DNA of 64,000 nucleotides, from assembly GCF_004803475.1 (NCBI RefSeq), contig NZ_SRKY01000001.1, positions 248,001 to 312,000 of the forward strand, read 5' to 3'. The position numbers were made by a program, and so were the translations under genes. The notes under the pieces were generated by a model. The model was given only the letters and a program-made list of their open reading frames with translations, had not been told where the DNA came from and made no database searches. This DNA is from Aliishimia ponticola (GTDB lineage Bacteria > Pseudomonadota > Alphaproteobacteria > Rhodobacterales > Rhodobacteraceae). This document shows positions 49,732-58,633 of the stretch, in pieces. The stretch's first letter is position 1. Each line of letters starts with the position of its first letter.

Positions 49732-49753
49732 TTTGTACACAACGGTATACAAA
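49732..49753. promoter_or_regulatory. Inverted repeat upstream of acnA, possible operator
   Basis: TTTGTACAC (49732-49740) and GGTATACAAA (49744-49753) form an imperfect inverted repeat in the 231-base acnA/DUF1223 gap, in the only AT-rich stretch of the region. TTTGTA-TATACAAA palindromes are typical of GntR-type sites. Regulator unknown. Confidence 0.35.
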
Positions 49754-49867
49754 GATGCTTTTCCAATCACGGCGTCGCTCACGCAATCGGGATTTCAACA
49801 ACGCTTGATTGGTTATTTCACCAGCATCCGTCTACATACGCTTAACACTAGCAAGGAATCCCGTCAC

Positions 49868-50581
49868 ATGCTCCTCCGAATGGTTCGGATCGCCCTTTTC
49901 CCGTTGATCGCATGGACCTTTGCCGCCGCGCCCGCGCTGGCGCAGGACCGCGCGCCTGTGGTTGTGGAACTTTTCACCTCGCAGGGATGTTCGTCCTGCC
50001 CACCGGCTGACAAGCTGATGGGGCGTCTTGCAGAGCGGGATGACGTGATCGCTCTCGCGCTGCATGTGGATTACTGGGATTATATCGGCTGGAAGGATGT
50101 CTTCGCCGATCCGGCCAATTCCGAACGCCAGCGCGCCTATGCCAAGCGGGCCGGGCGGCGGTCGGTCTACACCCCGCAGATGATCGTGAATGGCGAGGCG
50201 TCAGTCGTCGGGGCGCGCCCGATGGAGGTTTCGGACGCGATCGATGCGGCGGAAGAGATGCCGATGCCGGTCGCCGTCACCCTGACCCGCGAGGGCGGTG
50301 CCCTGTCCGTCACGGCCGAATACAGCGGTGCGGCCCCGGTCGATATGGTGGTGAACGCAATCCGGTACGAGCCAAGCCAGGACGTGCATATCACGCGCGG
50401 CGAGAATGCCGGACGGACGCTGCGCTACCATAATGTCGTGACGCAGTGGCAGGTGCTGGACAAGTGGCGCGGCGCTGAAACCTTCAAGGCGCAGGTCGAT
50501 CTGCCGGGCGCGCAGCCCGTCGTGGTGATCGTGCAGGCGGCAGGGCATGGCCCGGTCCTGGGGGCGGCGCGGCTTCGGTAA
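49868..50581 (+). CDS. DUF1223 family secreted thioredoxin-like protein
   Basis: 237 residues from ATG 49868 (AAGGA ten bases upstream). The signal peptide covers about 1-25. DUF1223 is recognisable from VVVELFTSQGCSSCPPADKL and VDYWDYIGWKDVFADP. The CSSC pair looks like a thioredoxin CxxC, but the enzymatic role is unproven. Divergently placed next to acnA. Confidence 0.88.
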   Translation: MLLRMVRIALFPLIAWTFAAAPALAQDRAPVVVELFTSQGCSSCPPADKLMGRLAERDDVIALALHVDYWDYIGWKDVFADPANSERQRAYAKRAGRRSVYTPQMIVNGEASVVGARPMEVSDAIDAAEEMPMPVAVTLTREGGALSVTAEYSGAAPVDMVVNAIRYEPSQDVHITRGENAGRTLRYHNVVTQWQVLDKWRGAETFKAQVDLPGAQPVVVIVQAAGHGPVLGAARLR

Positions 50582-50587
50582 TCGGGG

Positions 50588-51481
50588 TTAAGGCGCGGCA
50601 CTGCGCGCGGCGACCTTCTTGAGCCGTGTTTCCCGCCACCAGACATAAAGACCAGCAAGGGCGATGATCGCTGCACCGCAGAGCGTCAGCACCGTCGGCA
50701 CCTCGGCAAAAAAGATCAGTCCGAAGATGATTGCGAAAATCAGGCCGGAGTAACCGAACGGGGCCAGCAAGCCCGCCTCGGCCTGGGAAAAGGCGCGGAT
50801 CAGCAAAAGCTGCCCCATCGTCCCGGCGCAAGCGATCCCGCACATCAACGCCGCGCTGCCGGGATCGGGCCAGACCCAATAGGCAGGGGCGGCCAATGTC
50901 ATCAGGATGCCCCCGACCGACGCCGTGTAGAACAGCGATGTCCAGACATCCTCTGTCGATCCGACGGCGCGGGTGACAAGGCTGTACCCGGCAAAGCACA
51001 ACGCGGCCCCCATCGGCATAAGCGCGGCGGGATTGAACGCCTCGGACCCGGGCCGGATGATGAGCAGCGCGCCAAGGAAGGACACGACGATTGCCCCGAT
51101 GCGGCGCGGGCCGAGAGGCTCCCCCAGAAACAATGCGCCGCCCAGCGTGATGAAAATCGGGTTCAGGACCATGACCGCGGTCGCCTCGGCCAGCCCGATA
51201 TAGGAAAGGCTGAAGAAGAAGAAGAACGTGGCCGCCATCAGCAGCAGCGCGCGGGCCAGTTGCAATCCGGGGCGCCGGGCGCGAACGACCTGCTTCAATC
51301 GCGGCGCGACCAGCACCAGCACCACAAGCATTTGCCCGGCATAGCGCGCCCAAAGCGCGGGCAGCGGCCCGACAGAGGGACTGACGGCTTTGACGCAGAC
51401 ATCCATGATCGACAGGCAGAATACGGCGCTGACCATCATGGCTATGGCGCGCGCGGGCGAGGTGGCGGATGGGGTGGTCAT
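50588..51481 (-). CDS. EamA/DMT-family transporter
   Basis: 297 residues from the ATG at 51481, ten hydrophobic segments and the two EamA repeats (about 14-140 and 155-280), with GLAEATAVMVLNPIFITLGGALFLGEPLG and its second-half counterpart GYSGLIFAIIFGLIFFAEVP. Drug/metabolite transporter superfamily; substrate unknown. Inner membrane. Stop lies six bases from the convergent DUF1223 gene. Confidence 0.88.
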   Translation of the reverse strand: MTTPSATSPARAIAMMVSAVFCLSIMDVCVKAVSPSVGPLPALWARYAGQMLVVLVLVAPRLKQVVRARRPGLQLARALLLMAATFFFFFSLSYIGLAEATAVMVLNPIFITLGGALFLGEPLGPRRIGAIVVSFLGALLIIRPGSEAFNPAALMPMGAALCFAGYSLVTRAVGSTEDVWTSLFYTASVGGILMTLAAPAYWVWPDPGSAALMCGIACAGTMGQLLLIRAFSQAEAGLLAPFGYSGLIFAIIFGLIFFAEVPTVLTLCGAAIIALAGLYVWWRETRLKKVAARSAAP

Positions 51482-51592
51482 GTTTCGCCGATATCTGCCA
51501 CTGCGCGCCGTGTCGAGCCTTAAGCCCGCCCGCGAAGACAGGTGTGCGCCACAGCGCACAACCGGCCAGCCCGATTTGCGACGCCTCCGCGC

Positions 51593-52675
51593 CTATTCCG
51601 CGTCGTCGTCTTCGACCTGAAGCAAGAGCAGTTCCCCTTTGGCTTCCATATCGCGGATGACACCGACGATCTCGGACATCGCTTCCTCGCCATCGGCGGG
51701 TTTCACATCGTCCAGTTCGTCCATTTCCTCGCGCATCTGGTCGGCCAGGCGGGCGGAGATATTGGTGAAGATGAATTCGGTCACATCCTCCATCCCGGCA
51801 TTCTTCGCGGCGGCAAGGGCCACGATTAGGCGCGACTGATCCACGCCGCGCAGGACGGTCGGCAGGTCGCGCGGGGAAATCCGTGTGGGGATATTGGCGA
51901 AGGTGAAGATCGCCTTGCGGACCTCGGTCGCGAACATCTTGTCGGTCTCATCCAAGCCCTGCAGCACGTCCTCTCGGGTGGCGGAGGTCGAACTGTTGAG
52001 AATCGCGCCCACCCGTTCGACCGGGCCTTCATCGAAGGCCAGGATCGGTTCGGCATCCAGTTGCGAGGCAAGGGACAGCCCGATCCGGTCCACCGCTTCG
52101 GGCGTGACGGAACTGGTTTGATTGACCGCATAGGTGATCTGCCGCGCCAGCGGGCCGGGCAGCATTCCCAACAATTTGGCCGCCGAGCCCACATCCAGCT
52201 TGGACAGGATCACAGCAGCGATTTCGGGGCTTTCTTCTTCGAAAACCGGGACAAGCCGCTCCGGGGCAAGGCCCTTGATCCGCTCCCACGGGTTGCCGGC
52301 CTGACGCACGCCCGCTTCCTTGCGCAGCCGCGCGGCGGTATGGGCGCTGATCTTGCCGTCCAGCGCGTCCAGCGCCCCGGCAATATCGCCCGGAAAATGC
52401 AGGCCCACGGCCTCAAGCTCGGCAGTGAATTCTTCGATCACCTGATCCACGGTCACTTTATCGACCAGACGCATTGCGCCCATCTGCTGGGTCAGGATCG
52501 CTTGCAGGTTGTCGGGCAAGTCCTCAAGCGCCACTTCCGCCCCGTTATTGAGCAAATAGCGCACCACAATCGCGGCCTTCGCGCGCCGCGACAATTGACG
52601 GGCACCCGGTCTGCCACTGATGGTCATGGCCCCCCCGGCTGGCGCGGGAAGGGCAGGGGTCATCGCAATACTCAT
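51593..52675 (-). CDS. fliG: Flagellar motor switch protein FliG, isolated gene
   Basis: 360 residues from ATG 52675 with a GAGG site; an earlier GTG is possible. The middle domain has EESPEIAAVILSKLDVGSAAKLL, the counterpart of the EHPQ region, and the C-terminal torque helix LIVALAAAKNAGMEDVTEF then ISARLADQMREEMDEL with acidic and basic residues. FliG sits on the rotor under the FliF ring. No other flagellar gene is in the window, so it stands apart from the main flagellar cluster. Confidence 0.88.
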   Translation of the reverse strand: MSIAMTPALPAPAGGAMTISGRPGARQLSRRAKAAIVVRYLLNNGAEVALEDLPDNLQAILTQQMGAMRLVDKVTVDQVIEEFTAELEAVGLHFPGDIAGALDALDGKISAHTAARLRKEAGVRQAGNPWERIKGLAPERLVPVFEEESPEIAAVILSKLDVGSAAKLLGMLPGPLARQITYAVNQTSSVTPEAVDRIGLSLASQLDAEPILAFDEGPVERVGAILNSSTSATREDVLQGLDETDKMFATEVRKAIFTFANIPTRISPRDLPTVLRGVDQSRLIVALAAAKNAGMEDVTEFIFTNISARLADQMREEMDELDDVKPADGEEAMSEIVGVIRDMEAKGELLLLQVEDDDAE

Positions 52676-52735
52676 CGCCTGCCTCACTCAATCCAAAGGC
52701 AGATTAGACGGGCAGGCGTGAAGATTCGCTAAATA

Positions 52736-53326
52736 TCAGTAGTTAAAAACCTTCCCGCTTTCGATCGCGGTGCGCAGCGATGTGGCGGGCCAGCCAGACG
52801 CATCGCCGCGGGTCTCGATCTCGGCCAGTTGCAGCCGTGCGCCGTCCAGATCGCCAGCCTCCACCAGACCTTGTCCCATATAGGACCGCGCCAGCAGGTT
52901 GCCCGGGTTCTTGAGGATCGCGCGATTATAGAAACTGAACGCGGTGTCGAAATCGCCCTTCTTGCGGGCGGTAAAGCCCCAATAGGTCAGCACGCGGTCG
53001 TCCTCTTGGTCTGGCATGGTCGCCAGGACTTGCTGCGCCTCGTCATGGCGGCCCGCATAGGCCAATTCGCGCACCGCGTCATAGCGCGTTTCCGTATCCA
53101 GATGAGAGGTCTTGTCCGGGCGCACGCATTTCTTGATCTTGGGATCCCATACGCCGTTTACCGGCTTGGAAAACCTCACATATTTCTTGATTGACGGATC
53201 CCATTGCTTTTCCTGAAAGCAATTCTTGGTGGTTTCTGTCGGCTTGGGCGGCGTTTCGTCCCCGGCACCGGCGGCGAAGGCGGCGCCGGGCAGGGTCAAG
53301 GTCAGGGCGAAAAGAACGCGTTTCAT
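52736..53326 (-). CDS. Secreted TPR protein with C-x5-WD module
   Basis: 196 residues from the ATG at 53326. Signal peptide about 1-19. Residues 35-70 hold a duplicated WD module (CFQEKQWDPSIKKY, then KPVNGVWDPKIKKCVRP) and the rest is a TPR region with two or three repeats (YDAVRELAYAGRHDEAQQVL; ...TAFSFYNRAILKNPGNLLARSYMGQGLVEAGDLDGAR). Only one cysteine remains per half-module, suggesting they pair. Next to a small protein carrying a single complete copy of the module. Confidence 0.75.
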   Translation of the reverse strand: MKRVLFALTLTLPGAAFAAGAGDETPPKPTETTKNCFQEKQWDPSIKKYVRFSKPVNGVWDPKIKKCVRPDKTSHLDTETRYDAVRELAYAGRHDEAQQVLATMPDQEDDRVLTYWGFTARKKGDFDTAFSFYNRAILKNPGNLLARSYMGQGLVEAGDLDGARLQLAEIETRGDASGWPATSLRTAIESGKVFNY

Positions 53327-53382
53327 CAATAACACTCCAAACGGGATGGTCTTTAAAAAAGTATAGGTCAGGAAATGCGAAA

Positions 53383-53401
53383 GGCCCGAGAATTTCGGGC
53401 C
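53383..53401 (-). terminator. Hairpin after the Cys-WD-Cys mini-protein gene
   Basis: GGCCCGA (53383-53389) pairs with TCGGGCC (53395-53401), five-base loop, 24 bases after the minus-strand stop. The trailing T run is short. Confidence 0.5.
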
Positions 53402-53424
53402 CATCACGGTATGTTCACTCTGGT

Positions 53425-53589
53425 TCAGCTGTTGACCACGGGGATACAGGTCCCCGTTGCGCTGTCCCATGTTGCACCGTCGGCGCAGGATTGCGCTTGC
53501 TGCTTGGAATGGCTGCATCCCATGGCGAGCGACAGGCCCGGCAGGGACATCAAAGCGGCGGCAAGTACCAAGGTCTTGAGGGTCGTCAT
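53425..53589 (-). CDS. Small secreted protein with a C-x5-WD-x5-C module
   Basis: 54 residues. ATG 53589 (AGGAGG seven bases upstream); the ATG three bases earlier is also possible. The signal peptide ends around SLA or LAMG, then CSHSKQQAQ and CADGATWDSATGTCIPVVNS. The CADGATWDSATGTCIP segment is C-x5-WD-x5-C-x-P. A minimal secreted scaffold; lipoprotein processing at LAMGC is possible but the lipobox is poor. Function unknown; related modules occur in the gene next door. Confidence 0.7.
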   Translation of the reverse strand: MTTLKTLVLAAALMSLPGLSLAMGCSHSKQQAQSCADGATWDSATGTCIPVVNS

Positions 53590-53683
53590 CATCGGTCCTC
53601 CTGTGCTGGATGGCACAAAAGATAACCCGGAGGCGCCGATTTTCAAAATAAAGAAACCCGGCGCCCCCCGTCATGCGCAAGAA

Positions 53684-53700
53684 TGCCCGTTATGCGGGCA
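53684..53700 (-). terminator. Hairpin just after purB
   Basis: TGCCCG (53684-53689) and CGGGCA (53695-53700), five-base loop, followed on the minus strand by TTCTT. Lies four bases past the purB stop. Confidence 0.5.
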
Positions 53701-53704
53701 AAGA

Positions 53705-55012
53705 TCAGTCCTCGGCAAAGACCCGGGCAAAGATCGTATCCACATGTTTGGTGTGGTAGCCCAGATCGAACTTCTCGTTGATTTCCTCTTCGGACAGAGC
53801 CGCGCGCACTTCTTCATCGGCCAGCAGTTCCTCGCGGAAGTCGGACCGTGTGTCCCAGACTTTCAGCGCGTTGCGCTGCACAAGGCGATAGGCGTCCTCG
53901 CGGTTGACACCGGCTTGGGTCAGCGCCAGCAACACGCGCTGGCTCATCACGAGGCCGGGGAACTTGTTCATGTTTTCCAACATGTTGTCCGGGTAGACCA
54001 GCAGCTTGTCGATGACTTGTGTCAGGCGGGACAGCGCGAAATCCAGCGTGATCGTCGCGTCGGGGCCGATATTGCGTTCGACCGAACTGTGCGAGATATC
54101 CCGCTCGTGCCAGAGCGCGACGTTTTCCATCGCGGGCACGACGGCCATGCGGACCAGCCGCGCCAGACCGGTGAGGTTCTCGGTCAGGACGGGGTTCTTC
54201 TTGTGCGGCATCGCCGAAGAGCCTTTCTGCCCCATGGAGAAAAACTCCGCCGCTTCCAGCACTTCGGTCCGCTGCATGTGGCGAATCTCGACCGCGACGT
54301 TTTCGATGGAACTGGCGATCACACCCAGCGTGGCGAAGAAGGCCGCGTGACGGTCGCGCGGAATCACCTGGGTGGAGATCGGTTCAGGCACAAGGCCCAG
54401 CTTTTCGCAAACATGCTCTTCGACGGCCGGATCGATATTGGCGAAGGTGCCGACAGCGCCGGAAATCGCGCCGGTGGCGATTTCAGCGCGCGCGTCACGC
54501 ATTCGGGACAGGTTGCGATCCATTTCCGCGTAGAAACGCGCAAAGGTCAGGCCCATCGTGGTCGGTTCGGCGTGGATGCCGTGGCTGCGGCCGATGCGGA
54601 TCGTGTCCTTGTGTTCATAGGCGCGGCGCTTGAGCGCGGCCAACAACCCCTGAAGGTCTTCGATCAGGATATCGGCGGCGCGGGTCAGTTGCACGTTGAA
54701 GCAAGTATCCAGCACGTCGGAAGAGGTCATGCCCTGATGCACGAAACGCGCCTCTTCGCTACCCACATGTTCGGCCAAGTGAGTCAGAAAGGCGATGACG
54801 TCATGCTTTGTCTCGCGCTCGATCTCGTCGATGCGGTCGATGTCGAAGGTCACGTCATTCGCTTTCCAGACGGCTTCGGCATTCTCTTTCGGGATCACAC
54901 CCAGATCAGCCATGGCATCGCAGGCATGGGCTTCGATTTCGTACCAAATGCGGAACTTTGTTTCGGGGCTCCAGATGGCGACCATATCGGGACGGGAATA
55001 GCGGGGGATCAT
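53705..55012 (-). CDS. purB: Adenylosuccinate lyase
   Basis: 435 residues. Fumarase-superfamily signature GSSAMPHKKNPVLTENL (near residues 238-254) with catalytic Ser, and GMTSSDVLDTCFN near residue 90. Catalyses two steps of purine synthesis: SAICAR to AICAR and adenylosuccinate to AMP. Length normal. The small secreted-protein genes follow downstream. Confidence 0.97.
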   Translation of the reverse strand: MIPRYSRPDMVAIWSPETKFRIWYEIEAHACDAMADLGVIPKENAEAVWKANDVTFDIDRIDEIERETKHDVIAFLTHLAEHVGSEEARFVHQGMTSSDVLDTCFNVQLTRAADILIEDLQGLLAALKRRAYEHKDTIRIGRSHGIHAEPTTMGLTFARFYAEMDRNLSRMRDARAEIATGAISGAVGTFANIDPAVEEHVCEKLGLVPEPISTQVIPRDRHAAFFATLGVIASSIENVAVEIRHMQRTEVLEAAEFFSMGQKGSSAMPHKKNPVLTENLTGLARLVRMAVVPAMENVALWHERDISHSSVERNIGPDATITLDFALSRLTQVIDKLLVYPDNMLENMNKFPGLVMSQRVLLALTQAGVNREDAYRLVQRNALKVWDTRSDFREELLADEEVRAALSEEEINEKFDLGYHTKHVDTIFARVFAED

Positions 55013-55091
55013 CGGTGGCTTCCTGCGAATGAGTGGATCGGATAAGCATCGCCCTCATAGGCGGGTGACGGGCGAAGGACAAGGCAGGGCA

Positions 55092-55490
55092 ATGTCGCGG
55101 CAATTGGCGGATTTTGAGGGAACATGGCGGATCATGCGGCAGATTACCCATGCGGACGCGCCGGATGCGCAATACGAGGGCACCGCGCACTGGACCCCGG
55201 ATGAGGCGGGGCTGCTGTATCAGGAAAACGGGATTCTGACCGTTACAGGCCATCCGCCGATGCAGACAGAACGGCGTTACCTGTGGCGTGCGCCGCTGGA
55301 TGTCTATTTCGAGGACGGGCGGTTCTTTCACACCGTCCCGCCGGGGGGCGGTGAGACGCGGCATTGGTGCGCGCCCGATGATTACCGGGTCACTTACCGC
55401 TTTGCGGCGTGGCCACGATTTGAAACCGTGTGGCGGGTACAGGGACCGGCCAAGGATTACACCATGGTCAGCCGCTACGCGCCCGCCTAG
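55092..55490 (+). CDS. DUF6314 family protein
   Basis: 132 residues from ATG 55092 (preceded by GGCAGGGCA). The LADFEGTWRIMRQI start, the TAHWTPD and LYQENG core and the final VWRVQGPAKDYTMVSRY tail fit the DUF6314 beta-barrel family. Function unknown. Its last four bases overlap the convergent DUF6455 gene. Confidence 0.75.
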   Translation: MSRQLADFEGTWRIMRQITHADAPDAQYEGTAHWTPDEAGLLYQENGILTVTGHPPMQTERRYLWRAPLDVYFEDGRFFHTVPPGGGETRHWCAPDDYRVTYRFAAWPRFETVWRVQGPAKDYTMVSRYAPA

Positions 55491-55732
55491 CGGTGCAGCA
55501 GATCGCGGTTCGTGCAGTATTCCGGCGCGTCATCCAGCATCGGGTTCGCCTCTTGCAACTGCGCGCAAGCCGATTGCTGCGTACAGTTGGAGCAGCGCCG
55601 CACCATTTCCGCATAGCTGCGCGCCCCGGTTTCGGGCGAACTTGCCAAGCGCTCCGTCAGGTCCACGTCAAGACTCGAGGCCATGCCGGATACCAGCCCG
55701 GCACTCTCGCTCATTTTCGAAAAATACGTCAT
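55487..55732 (-). CDS. DUF6455 family protein
   Basis: 81 residues. RCSNCTQQSACAQLQE with the paired cysteines, and later EYCTNRDLL, match the DUF6455 family, seen mostly in Rhodobacterales. The cysteines may hold a metal. It overlaps the convergent DUF6314 gene by four bases. Confidence 0.75.
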   Translation of the reverse strand: MTYFSKMSESAGLVSGMASSLDVDLTERLASSPETGARSYAEMVRRCSNCTQQSACAQLQEANPMLDDAPEYCTNRDLLHR

Positions 55733-55793
55733 CAGATCACCTCTTGCGATGTGATCATCCTGCCCGCCGCCGGACAGGCTGCCTTGACCTACA

Positions 55794-57008
55794 TCAAGGC
55801 ATCAAGGTCGTTTCCACCTTTGACGATCGTTCCAACGTGCGATGCACCGGGCATTTATCCGCGATCTCCAGCAGTTTCTCGCGTTGCGCTGCGTCCAGAT
55901 CGCCCTCCAGCCGGATCACGCGCAGGAAATGATCGATCTTGTCACCGGATTGCGCCTGCGCGTCGGTGGCATGGGCCTTGTTGTGCGAGACATCGACCGC
56001 CACATGGGTCAGCGGCCACTTCTTGCGCCGTGCATACATGCGGATCGTCATCGAGGTGCAGGCCCCAAGCCCGGCCGAAACCAGCCCATAGGGGCTAAGC
56101 CCGCGATCCGTGCCCCCGAAGGACACCGGCTCATCGGCCAGCAGGTGGTGCCCGCCATGGCCTGTCACGTCCTGCAAAAATCCGTTCGGGTCCGCCTCGC
56201 GCACGCGCAAGACACCTTCGGGCACGTCTTCGGGCGGGGGCGGCTTGGGCAGGTCCAGATAGCGTGACGCCCAGGTGGCGATGACACCCGCCGCGTATTC
56301 CGCATCCTGGGGGCGGGAAATCAGATGATCGGCATCGTCCAGTGTCACGAAGCTTTTGGGATGTTTCGCGGCGACGAAAATCTCTGTCGCGTTGTTGATG
56401 GATACCACGGCGTCGCGGGGCGCGTGCATGACCAGCAGCGCCGCCTTCAGATGGCCGATGGCTTGGGACAGATGGGCGCGGTCCACGTCCTCTACAAAGC
56501 TGCGCCCGATCAGGACGGGCCGCCCGCCCAGATTAACCTCTGCCGCGCCCTTGGCTTCGATTTCCGGCAGCGCGTCGGCGAAATTGTGCAGCACATGGCC
56601 CGGATCGAACGGCGCGCCCAAGGTGACCACGGCCTTGATGCCGGGCAGATCCGCGGCCGCCCGCAACACCGCCGCGCCGCCAAGGGAGTGACCGATCAGC
56701 AGGCTGGGGCCAAGGCCGCGTTCGGTCAGCGCGGCGCAGGCGGCCTCAAGATCTGCGACGTTGGAAGTGAAGCTGGTATTGGCGAACTCCCCCTCTGAAT
56801 GGCCCAGCCCCGTGAAGTCAAAGCGCAACACGGCGATGCCAAGCTGGCTCAGCCGGGCCGCAATCCGGCGCGCCGCGGGGATGTCCTTACCGCATGTAAA
56901 GCAATGGGCAAACAGCGCGGTCGCCACATGCGCCGTATCCGGCAGATCAAGACGCGCGGACAGTGTGCTTCCGTCATGGCCGGTAAAGGTAAAGCGTTCA
57001 GTGGGCAT
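55794..57008 (-). CDS. Alpha/beta hydrolase fused to an OsmC domain
   Basis: 404 residues. The N-terminal ~255 residues are an alpha/beta hydrolase with nucleophile S102 in LLIGHSLGGAAV and a late histidine. The C-terminal ~130 residues are OsmC-like: GACTSMTIRMYARRK and the redox cysteine in DKCPVHRTLE. OsmC domains reduce organic hydroperoxides. Fusions of the two occur in several bacteria; the combined substrate is unknown. Soluble. Confidence 0.88.
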   Translation of the reverse strand: MPTERFTFTGHDGSTLSARLDLPDTAHVATALFAHCFTCGKDIPAARRIAARLSQLGIAVLRFDFTGLGHSEGEFANTSFTSNVADLEAACAALTERGLGPSLLIGHSLGGAAVLRAAADLPGIKAVVTLGAPFDPGHVLHNFADALPEIEAKGAAEVNLGGRPVLIGRSFVEDVDRAHLSQAIGHLKAALLVMHAPRDAVVSINNATEIFVAAKHPKSFVTLDDADHLISRPQDAEYAAGVIATWASRYLDLPKPPPPEDVPEGVLRVREADPNGFLQDVTGHGGHHLLADEPVSFGGTDRGLSPYGLVSAGLGACTSMTIRMYARRKKWPLTHVAVDVSHNKAHATDAQAQSGDKIDHFLRVIRLEGDLDAAQREKLLEIADKCPVHRTLERSSKVETTLMP

Positions 57009-57132
57009 AGGCAGTCTCCTTCATCCCCAGACAATGGAGGCCGCGCGGCCCAAACCCAAGCGCTGTTTCAGCCCTGTCGCGCAGAGGTGATCGGACGCCG
57101 CACCGCCCGCCGCCGCCCGAAAGAGGATGCGA

Positions 57133-58473
57133 TCAGCCCCCCATCAAGGCCGGATCGAACGGATAGTGCGTCAGGTTTTCATACCCATCCTCGGTGATCA
57201 GAACCTGATCTTCGAGCTTGATGGAAAAATCACCGCCTTCCGCGCCGACCAGCGCTTCGACACAAAGCATCATGCCCGGCTCCAGCGGGTAATCGAACGC
57301 GCCCTCCACCATGCGATCGGGATATGCGACAAGGGGCCATTCATCGCACAGACCCACCCCATGCATGATGCAGCTGTATTTCTGCGCCTGAAATTCCGGG
57401 CGCAGCACATGGGTGTTCCGGCTGAGTTCGCTTATCATCACGCCGGGTTTGAGCATCTCCATATTGGTCATGATGTGTTCGTGCGCGTGGCACATCGCAT
57501 CCACCATCTCGGTCGGCGCGGGCGCGTCCCCGACCCACCATGTGCGCGAAATATCGGTACACAGGCCATAGGCGCCGACAAGGTCGGTGTCGAAGGCCAC
57601 GATTTCATTGTTGCGCACCTCGCGCGGGCCGCATTCCTGAAACCACGGATTTGTGCGCGGGCCAGAGGCCAGCAGCCGGGTTTCGATCCACTCGCCGCCG
57701 CGCCGGACGTTTTCCGCGTGCAGGACCGCCCAGATGTCATCCTCGCTGATGCCGCCTTGGGGCACGTGGGCGCGGGTGTAATCCTCCATCGCGTGCATCG
57801 CAGCCTCGCAGGCATGGATGGCGCAGCGCATGGCGGTAATCTCGTCCGGGCCCTTGATGGCGCGTGCCTTTTCGGTCAGCTCTTCGCCTTCCTCAAGCGT
57901 CAGGCCTTCTGCCTCCAGCGCGCGGGCCCCGTGCAGCATGATCTTGTCCACCGCCAGACGGGTGTCGCCGGGCGCATGGGCGCGCAGCACCTCGGCCACC
58001 TCGCCTGCGAACGCCTGTGCCGCCGCTGCCGTCTGATCACCGCAAGAGAAATAGAACATGGACGCCCCGGATCGGCGTTCCTTTACCAAGGGGTTGAATT
58101 CGCTCAGGAATGGCGAGTTCTTGTAATCCCACATCACCATATGCCCATCGGCGCAAACCAGCGTGGCGCGGAACGGGTTATGGGTGTTCCAGAGCTGCAT
58201 ATTGGTGCTGTCGGTCGCATAGCGAATATTGAGCGGATCAAACAGCAACAGCCCGCCATAGCCGCGCGCCACGATATGCTGCACCAGCCGTTCCCAGCGA
58301 TAGCGCCGCAAGGCGGCAAGGTCGGGCAGGGCCAGCCCCGCCGCGGCCCATTCGCGAAAGGCAAGCTGGGTGGGGCCGATCTCTACCCGGTTGGCGTCAT
58401 TCGGGGTGCCATCGCCAAGCGTCGCCCCACGTGTGGGGTCGATCTTGCGGGTCTCGCGGTAGTGCTGGTTCAT
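57133..58473 (-). CDS. dddP: DMSP lyase DddP
   Basis: 446 residues from MNQHYRETRKIDP at 58473; an open frame extends 57 codons upstream but is not part of this family. DddP belongs to the M24 metallopeptidase fold but cleaves dimethylsulfoniopropionate to dimethyl sulfide and acrylate. All six metal ligands are in place: D295, D297, D307, H371, E406 and E421. CDEWPLVAYPD and GEWIETRLLASGPRTNPWFQECG are also conserved. A marker of marine roseobacters. Divergent from the haem N-demethylase-family gene. Confidence 0.95.
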   Translation of the reverse strand: MNQHYRETRKIDPTRGATLGDGTPNDANRVEIGPTQLAFREWAAAGLALPDLAALRRYRWERLVQHIVARGYGGLLLFDPLNIRYATDSTNMQLWNTHNPFRATLVCADGHMVMWDYKNSPFLSEFNPLVKERRSGASMFYFSCGDQTAAAAQAFAGEVAEVLRAHAPGDTRLAVDKIMLHGARALEAEGLTLEEGEELTEKARAIKGPDEITAMRCAIHACEAAMHAMEDYTRAHVPQGGISEDDIWAVLHAENVRRGGEWIETRLLASGPRTNPWFQECGPREVRNNEIVAFDTDLVGAYGLCTDISRTWWVGDAPAPTEMVDAMCHAHEHIMTNMEMLKPGVMISELSRNTHVLRPEFQAQKYSCIMHGVGLCDEWPLVAYPDRMVEGAFDYPLEPGMMLCVEALVGAEGGDFSIKLEDQVLITEDGYENLTHYPFDPALMGG

Positions 58474-58633
58474 CGCTCCGGTCTCCAATCGTCCGCTGTT
58501 CCAAGGCTGCGCCGGGCCGTTATGGCTCCGCTTGCCCGTTTGCGACGCAGGCCGCGCCGCTTTTCTGCCTTGAGGCCGGGCGAACCGGCGAAGGGGCTTG
58601 GCAATCGGGGCAGGGGCGGGCACATCACGATCC

